A DNA stretch of 56,417 nucleotides from Christensenella sp. UBA2853 (GTDB taxonomy: Bacteria > Bacillota > Clostridia > Christensenellales > Aristaeellaceae), in NCBI GenBank assembly GCA_002350845.1, contig DEFL01000030.1, forward strand, positions 1-56,417. Reading direction: 5' to 3'. Position 1 is the first letter of the stretch. Each line of letters begins with the position of its first letter. The position numbers and the translations under genes are program-made. Below are positions 51,181 to 56,417 of the stretch, one piece after another. The notes beneath the pieces are model-generated. The model saw only the letters and a program-made list of their open reading frames with translations, had not been told where the DNA came from and made no database searches.

Positions 51181-53781
51181 TTAGCTGAAGAAATCAAATC
51201 CATCCACAGAGAAGGCGATGTCGATCTGGAATTCCTCCGTAATGGGCATCTGTTTGCCTTCCTCGTCCTGGATGACCAGATAATAGGTGTCAAGGTTGCT
51301 GTACTGCTGCGGCTTCAGGTTGAAGGTGCAGCGGAACGTGCGCTCCTGGCCGTTTTCATTTGCTTTGTCTGCGATGATCTTCACCGTGTCAGAGATTGCT
51401 TTTCCGCTGGCATCCCGGAAATACACCAGGTAATTGCATGCACTCCGGTTGTCGCTGACCGCCTCCTGCTGATAGAAGTTCAGGGCAAACAGCATGTTGC
51501 TGATCTTCCGGGTAGCAGAGATCAGGCTGACGGTTACAGGCTTCGTATCGTACTTTTCCCGGTTATGCCGATAGTCCTTGCTCTCGCTGCGAAGGTAGCG
51601 ATAGTCAATGACCGGCACCACCATTTCCTGTAGGCTGACACCACCGTGCACAAAGTTGATGCCCGCGCCGCTCATCTTCAGGCGGATGTTTTCCCGAGGG
51701 GCAAAACCTGTATAGGGCGTTTTGTCGTCCAGGAATCGCACCGGCATCAGGTATTCCGCTGTTGCGTCCTTCTGGGCGATAACATAACGCCTGCCCATCT
51801 CGACGGTCTTGCCGCCAATATCAGAAGAGACCTTGCTGTCCTCCTGAAGCGCACTGTAGGTGTACAGGAAACCGTGATCCGCTGTCACCAGAATCCGGAT
51901 GCCGCCAAATTCATTGACAATGATCCGGATCATGGTTTTAATCTCCTGGATCGCCTGCTCGCAAGCGGTGAAGACACTGGCATCGTCGGAATGGGACGCT
52001 TCATCGATCCGGTCATGGTAGATGTACACGACCTCCATGCCCTTGACCAGCGCGGCGCGATCCGCCCGCTTCATGTCGATGATGTCTTTATACTTGAGGG
52101 CGATGCTCTGCGGATTGGCTTTTTTCAGAATACCATCCCGATCACTAGCCTCGCTTGGCTGTCCATCAGCCAGCACCTGCAGCTGACCGCCTGGCTTCTG
52201 CTGCACAGAAAGTTCCTTATGTGGCAGCAACGCAGCCATGCCAAACTTGGTGATCGTCGGGAAGATGCCCTGTCTGCTTTCCAGGGTTACCTTGCTTTGG
52301 GTTTCCCGGCGCAGTTGATCCGCCAGCACAGCAGCCACCTCATAACGCATCGCATCAGAGACGATCACGAACACACGGGTATCCGCCGGTTTCACCTTTT
52401 CGGCATAGAAGTCTGTAAGCTGTGGCACTCCCGGGAAGCCGCCCAGATCCTTCAGATCCGTATCGCTGGCGTTAGTCCAGCAGGCAGACAGCTGAGCAAG
52501 GAACCAGTGATTATACAGCCCTTCCACCTTGTCTGCGACAGCTTTGAATCCATCATCCAGACGAGGATTCATGACATGCAGCGCCTTTTGAAATTCCAGA
52601 TGAAAATTCCGGTAGTAGGTATCCATCAGGAAGAATTCCTGCGTGTATTCCTTCCAGACCTCATTCGCGCCGACCGTATGGAAGGCGGCAGCATGGTTCT
52701 GCCGGAAGGCCATCATGTTGGCTACCTGCTGGAGACCTTCATAATAGCAAGAGGCATAGTCGTACCAGATCATGGCACGGCGTCGTTCAACGATGCTGTT
52801 GATGGTCTGCACCTGGATGGTGTCATTCACGATCTCCGTCATCATGCCGGAGAGGATGCACTCATTGATGCTGGGGAAGCATTCGGTATTCAGCAGATCG
52901 CTGATTTCACACTTGGCAAAGCGCTCGCCAAGATGATATTCGTGCTCCAGATCACGGGCAACGCGGTAGAGAGTTCCGTCCGTGTCACTGTGCAGCCAGT
53001 CGGTCACGAAATCATAGCACCAGGTTTGATGTGGCACAGAGATAAAGCGATCCAGCCCTGTCAGAAGTTCTGGACGCAGTGTGCGAGTCGTTGCGGTCAG
53101 CATGATGTGCGTCGCTAACGCCCGCAGATCCGGTGTGCCCCCGGGCTGATATCCAGAAGCCTGTGCCACCATCACCCAGAAGGGTTTCTCAGCTCCGTAG
53201 AAGACGAAGCTCTGATAAACTGCGTTCTCCTCCAAATCCATGCTGCTGGATAGCACAGCGCGGATGACACCATTGGGGTTGGGCTGCTTGAGGCCAGCCA
53301 GCGCGGACATGACAGCAGTATGCAGTTGTGCTGCCGTATTGACTCTGTTGCTCATGGCTGCGACTTTTGCACGGCGATCCTTGGCGTTGAAGAACTTCCG
53401 ATAGCCCTTCACCTGCGTCCGGAGGATCGGCGTTGCAGGCAAGCCCATCTCATCCATCCAGATGGAGTTGAGATCCGCCCGGAACTCCTCGCTGTAAAGC
53501 TCGATGTTCAGCAGCCAGTTCTTCTCCGGCTTGTCAAAACTCAGGGGACAATACACGAGATAGTTGCTGTTTGGATCGTCCACCACCAGCTGCTTCTTTG
53601 CGGCATAGCTGTTGTGCCCGTTGAGTACCAGCACTTTGGCCTTTTCTAATTGCAGTTCACCAATGCTGTCCTCGAATTCCTTGTCTTCATCGTACCAGAA
53701 GATCACCCGCCGGGTATAAAACTCCGGCAGTGGCTGTGCGAATCTCCGGTTCAGATCCTGAATGATGGTGATCGTATCCAT
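51181..53781 (-). CDS. pglZ: BREX type 1 protein PglZ (alkaline phosphatase fold)
   Basis: BREX-1 PglZ type A, 866 residues. The central alkaline-phosphatase-like domain is visible: VIVSDAMRYEVAAVLADQL (metal/nucleophile region near residues 466-484), YHDRIDEASHSDD, and ILVTADHGFLYTYSAL (metal-binding DHG). N-terminal TRRVIFWYDEDKEF and the WKEYTQEFFLMDTYYR region are typical. PglZ is essential for BREX phage exclusion and host methylation. GGAGATCTGCT precedes the ATG; 26 bases separate it from the upstream pglX. Confidence 0.94.
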   Translation of the reverse strand: MDTITIIQDLNRRFAQPLPEFYTRRVIFWYDEDKEFEDSIGELQLEKAKVLVLNGHNSYAAKKQLVVDDPNSNYLVYCPLSFDKPEKNWLLNIELYSEEFRADLNSIWMDEMGLPATPILRTQVKGYRKFFNAKDRRAKVAAMSNRVNTAAQLHTAVMSALAGLKQPNPNGVIRAVLSSSMDLEENAVYQSFVFYGAEKPFWVMVAQASGYQPGGTPDLRALATHIMLTATTRTLRPELLTGLDRFISVPHQTWCYDFVTDWLHSDTDGTLYRVARDLEHEYHLGERFAKCEISDLLNTECFPSINECILSGMMTEIVNDTIQVQTINSIVERRRAMIWYDYASCYYEGLQQVANMMAFRQNHAAAFHTVGANEVWKEYTQEFFLMDTYYRNFHLEFQKALHVMNPRLDDGFKAVADKVEGLYNHWFLAQLSACWTNASDTDLKDLGGFPGVPQLTDFYAEKVKPADTRVFVIVSDAMRYEVAAVLADQLRRETQSKVTLESRQGIFPTITKFGMAALLPHKELSVQQKPGGQLQVLADGQPSEASDRDGILKKANPQSIALKYKDIIDMKRADRAALVKGMEVVYIYHDRIDEASHSDDASVFTACEQAIQEIKTMIRIIVNEFGGIRILVTADHGFLYTYSALQEDSKVSSDIGGKTVEMGRRYVIAQKDATAEYLMPVRFLDDKTPYTGFAPRENIRLKMSGAGINFVHGGVSLQEMVVPVIDYRYLRSESKDYRHNREKYDTKPVTVSLISATRKISNMLFALNFYQQEAVSDNRSACNYLVYFRDASGKAISDTVKIIADKANENGQERTFRCTFNLKPQQYSNLDTYYLVIQDEEGKQMPITEEFQIDIAFSVDGFDFFS

Positions 53782-53807
53782 AGCAGATCTCCTACATAAA
53801 TTGTGTT

Positions 53808-56417
53808 TTACTTGATCGGTGCCAGCACATCGGCAAACTTCGCATAGTTGACCTTTACGCCGTCGTCCAGATCGATCTTGATCATCTGGTCGGCCAGGTG
53901 ATGGATCTTCTCTTCGTAGACGCGGGCTTCCTCAGCCTGGGCCTTTAGGGCATTCAGACGTTTGGTCATCTTCACGCGCTCCCCGGTGGAAGCATTGGCA
54001 GACTGCCGCTCCAGGGTTTCGATGGCGTTGCGGTAGCGGGCCTGGGTCTCGTGGAGGTAGTCCGTGCGGATGCGGGCGATGGTGTCCGGCTGGTAGCGGT
54101 GCATATAGATCAGGCACTTGAAGCCGTTCTTCTTTCCGCTGTCAAACAGCCAGTAGATCGGTGTGTTTTGGTAAGCACTTAAATGGTCTTTATAGAATGA
54201 GGTTAAGAAATACTGGCGTATGACCTCGCGGGGATTACCCTTGCCGCCAAGGGCACCGGCGATGAATTTCAGGTTGGCTTCCAATGTCTCCGCACCGTAG
54301 ACCATGCGCACCCAATCGATGAACATGCCGACAATGTCATCATCAAAATACTCGTCATCGGTGATGGGCAGGATGCCGTCGTGGTCAGCGTGATAGGTGA
54401 CATACTGGCTTTCATCTAAATCCCCTCCTGCAAAAGCCAGCCCTGGCTTGTCCAGCGAATAGCGGCCCAGCATGCAGCCCACGGCATAAGAGATCAGACT
54501 GCGGATATCGCGGCCCAGGTCGGCTTTGCGAACGGTGACGTCCTTGTCATCTACATCCGGAGTCAGCTCATCCTGTAGGCCGTAGATGTCGATGAAGATG
54601 CGATTGAGTTCTTCTTCGTTGGCTTTCAGCTGGGTGAAACGTTCATCTGCTTCACCCTGCCATGCTATATATGCCTGCTCAATCGTACCAGCATGTATTT
54701 CACTACCCGGTTCATACACAGAGCCGGGAACTCCATATACACGCAATTCATGCAGTCCTTCAGGTTTATGACGAACAAGCGGGTGTTGCTGGAAATCCCA
54801 AGACGTTTCAAAGGAATCCCAATCTTTGCGCGTTAATTCGGAACACTGTCTACAAAGGGCTCTACAACTATCAGTGTTCCAAGTTTTATTGTAAGGTAGC
54901 TTCAGAACATCGGCTACGGTTAAGCTAGCAGTTGGATTCAATATTCCGAGCATGTATTCTACTGGTTTAGTGTTCAGATAGGCCAAAACAGCTTCAAGAA
55001 TCCCGTCCTTTTTTGCAAAAATTGTTGGTGCTGATGAACTATTAAAGTATTGTTCGGATTTCACTCTAAATGATGGAGTGCTAGTCGTAATAGTTGCCCA
55101 TGTAATACCTTCAACACCCCAGTAGCTTCGGTTCCCTACGCCACCATTATTTTGATAGAACCGTTGAGCTTCATTTGTCCAGTTCAAAACTCTTATTTCA
55201 TTACCAACGAACTTGCGTCCATCTCCACCTTTACAATATTTATGCCAGTTTTTACTATCCTTATTTATTTCCCACCATAAACGTAGATAAAGATCATCAT
55301 TACACGATTTGAACCTACCGCCTGACTCAAATAATGAGCCAAGCTTCATGCCATCCATAAGTGAATATACTTGTTCAGCGATCCAGTATGCTATTGGTGA
55401 ACCGCTGATCTTTATGAAATTCTCTTCTTGGCAAGAATAGCGATTTTTCCCAGAAAGGAACATATCTTCCTTACCTTGCTGTGTCGTTGGAGTAACAAGT
55501 CTTACATATGTACCTTTATGATTGATAGTTTTGTTGTTACACAGTACGAACGCAGTGGTCTGGACAATTTCCCCTCCAATCTCCTCAAATGCTCTTGCGC
55601 CAAGATGAGCCATATTTACTATCGTTTTTTGAATAACCTTTTTCCGCAAATTTTCAAAACTTGCAAGGAACATCCAAACATGTTGAGTAATCATTGCCTG
55701 AAGGCCATTTACGTCCAACATATTAGAAATTCGTTCGATAAACACGGCGAACAAATCATTTTTCCCATCAGGGAATTGCGTTTTTATATATTCAAGCATA
55801 CCTTGCTGCATGCCTGCAGAAGACATATATGGTGGGTTGGTCACCACTGCATGATATTTCTGTACCAGCCCTCTGCACTGTCGGATCAATGGCTTCAGCG
55901 TCTCCATTAACGACATAGCATCCGCTTGCGCAACAAAGTCCATCAGATCAGCCTTCTGCGCCATTTCGTCCAGCGTGTTTTCCAGCATGGTCAGTTCTTC
56001 CGGGCTGATTTCCGGCTGGATGATGCTGCCGTATTCCTTGGCGTCGGCAAAGGTCTCAAACAGTGCCTTAGCAGTCTTGATGGATGCCTCCTCCATCAAC
56101 GATGGGTGATGGGTAAACGCCTGCCGCATCTGGCGCTCAAAGGTCGGCCAGTCGCCGCTATCTTGCAGAGCAAACACATTAGGCTGCACCGGATGGCGCA
56201 GCTGCTTGGCCAACCAGCGGTGATCATACTGCTGGGCCTTCATCATCACGGCAAAATAGGCCAACTGTGCAGCGCGGTCGTCAATGTCCATGCCCCACAG
56301 GTTGTTACTCACGATGCTTTCCACAGCTTCGTTGGTGGTATAGCCGTAAGACAGGTAGATCTGCATCAGCACATCGAACATGTACACCAGGATATGTCCG
56401 CTGCCCATGCAGGGATC
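53808..56417 (-). CDS. pglX: BREX type 1 adenine methyltransferase PglX (N-terminus outside window)
   Basis: DNA N6-adenine methyltransferase that marks host DNA in BREX. The last 869 residues are present; full PglX is about 1200. The window edge falls at the SAM-binding motif DPCMGSGHILVYMF, and the catalytic NPPY motif is in AVVTNPPYMSS. A target-recognition-type region follows and a coiled, charged C-terminal helix (ETQARYRNAIETLERQ ...) ends the protein. Codon composition is mosaic: about 54.66-55.8 kb is strongly AT-rich, the parts on either side GC-rich. brxA, brxB and brxC are expected to lie beyond 56417. Confidence 0.95.
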   Translation of the reverse strand, partial: DPCMGSGHILVYMFDVLMQIYLSYGYTTNEAVESIVSNNLWGMDIDDRAAQLAYFAVMMKAQQYDHRWLAKQLRHPVQPNVFALQDSGDWPTFERQMRQAFTHHPSLMEEASIKTAKALFETFADAKEYGSIIQPEISPEELTMLENTLDEMAQKADLMDFVAQADAMSLMETLKPLIRQCRGLVQKYHAVVTNPPYMSSAGMQQGMLEYIKTQFPDGKNDLFAVFIERISNMLDVNGLQAMITQHVWMFLASFENLRKKVIQKTIVNMAHLGARAFEEIGGEIVQTTAFVLCNNKTINHKGTYVRLVTPTTQQGKEDMFLSGKNRYSCQEENFIKISGSPIAYWIAEQVYSLMDGMKLGSLFESGGRFKSCNDDLYLRLWWEINKDSKNWHKYCKGGDGRKFVGNEIRVLNWTNEAQRFYQNNGGVGNRSYWGVEGITWATITTSTPSFRVKSEQYFNSSSAPTIFAKKDGILEAVLAYLNTKPVEYMLGILNPTASLTVADVLKLPYNKTWNTDSCRALCRQCSELTRKDWDSFETSWDFQQHPLVRHKPEGLHELRVYGVPGSVYEPGSEIHAGTIEQAYIAWQGEADERFTQLKANEEELNRIFIDIYGLQDELTPDVDDKDVTVRKADLGRDIRSLISYAVGCMLGRYSLDKPGLAFAGGDLDESQYVTYHADHDGILPITDDEYFDDDIVGMFIDWVRMVYGAETLEANLKFIAGALGGKGNPREVIRQYFLTSFYKDHLSAYQNTPIYWLFDSGKKNGFKCLIYMHRYQPDTIARIRTDYLHETQARYRNAIETLERQSANASTGERVKMTKRLNALKAQAEEARVYEEKIHHLADQMIKIDLDDGVKVNYAKFADVLAPIK

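Overview
The window looks like a chromosomal segment of a Bacillota (Firmicute) of fairly high G+C. Support for this is the ylxM-ffh-rpsP-khpA order, the SEC-C tails on SecA and Map, a stand-alone bacterial PfkA, a TIGR01906-type membrane protein, near-consensus sigma-A promoters with strong GGAGG ribosome sites, and occasional GTG/TTG starts. I would guess an Erysipelotrichia-like or clostridial gut anaerobe, but the sequence alone does not place it further.

Region 1 (about 0.2-16.6 kb) is housekeeping: aminopeptidase C, KsgA/RsmA, dUTPase, NADP-glutamate dehydrogenase, phosphofructokinase, RimM-TrmD, a radical-SAM protein with a GH31 glucosidase, methionine aminopeptidase, a split ThrE-type exporter, pyroglutamyl peptidase, and the ylxM-ffh-rpsP-khpA operon. 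rimM-trmD, which usually follow rpsP-khpA, lie about 8 kb away on the other strand. Region 2 (16.6-18.7 kb) holds a nearly gene-free stretch with strong hairpins, then a GNAT acetyltransferase and a flavin-type split-barrel protein.

Region 3 (18.7-32.3 kb) is a carbohydrate/ester utilisation locus around a membrane-anchored AraC-type regulator. Leftward it transcribes two esterases, a CocE-type hydrolase and a solute-binding lipoprotein. Rightward it transcribes two ABC permeases, an MFS transporter, a second CocE-type hydrolase, a third esterase and a truncated fourth esterase. No ABC ATPase is present, so a shared MsmX-type ATPase elsewhere is likely. Region 4 (32.5-42.4 kb) returns to housekeeping: secA, prfB, a membrane protein, tsaD, pyrimidine-nucleoside phosphorylase, murG and a beta-lactamase-fold serine hydrolase.

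Region 5 (42.6-56.4 kb) is a defence island next to tRNA-Arg(CCT) sequences. Its left boundary contains a tRNA-Arg cut off after the anticodon loop, a complete second tRNA-Arg(CCT) inside a 339-bp TG...CA inverted-repeat structure, and many short repeats. Leftward-transcribed genes then follow (in transcription order, from beyond the right edge): pglX (N-terminus outside the window), pglZ and brxL of a type 1 BREX system, then qatA-qatB-qatC-qatD of a Qat system, then a DUF4406/nucleoside-deoxyribosyltransferase-like protein and a NADAR N-glycosidase. The genes are tightly packed or overlapping, so the whole block may be one transcript. The most unusual feature is the coupling of Qat, whose QatC is a QueC-like deazaguanine enzyme, to two proteins of families that act on N-glycosidic bonds of nucleosides or nucleotides.
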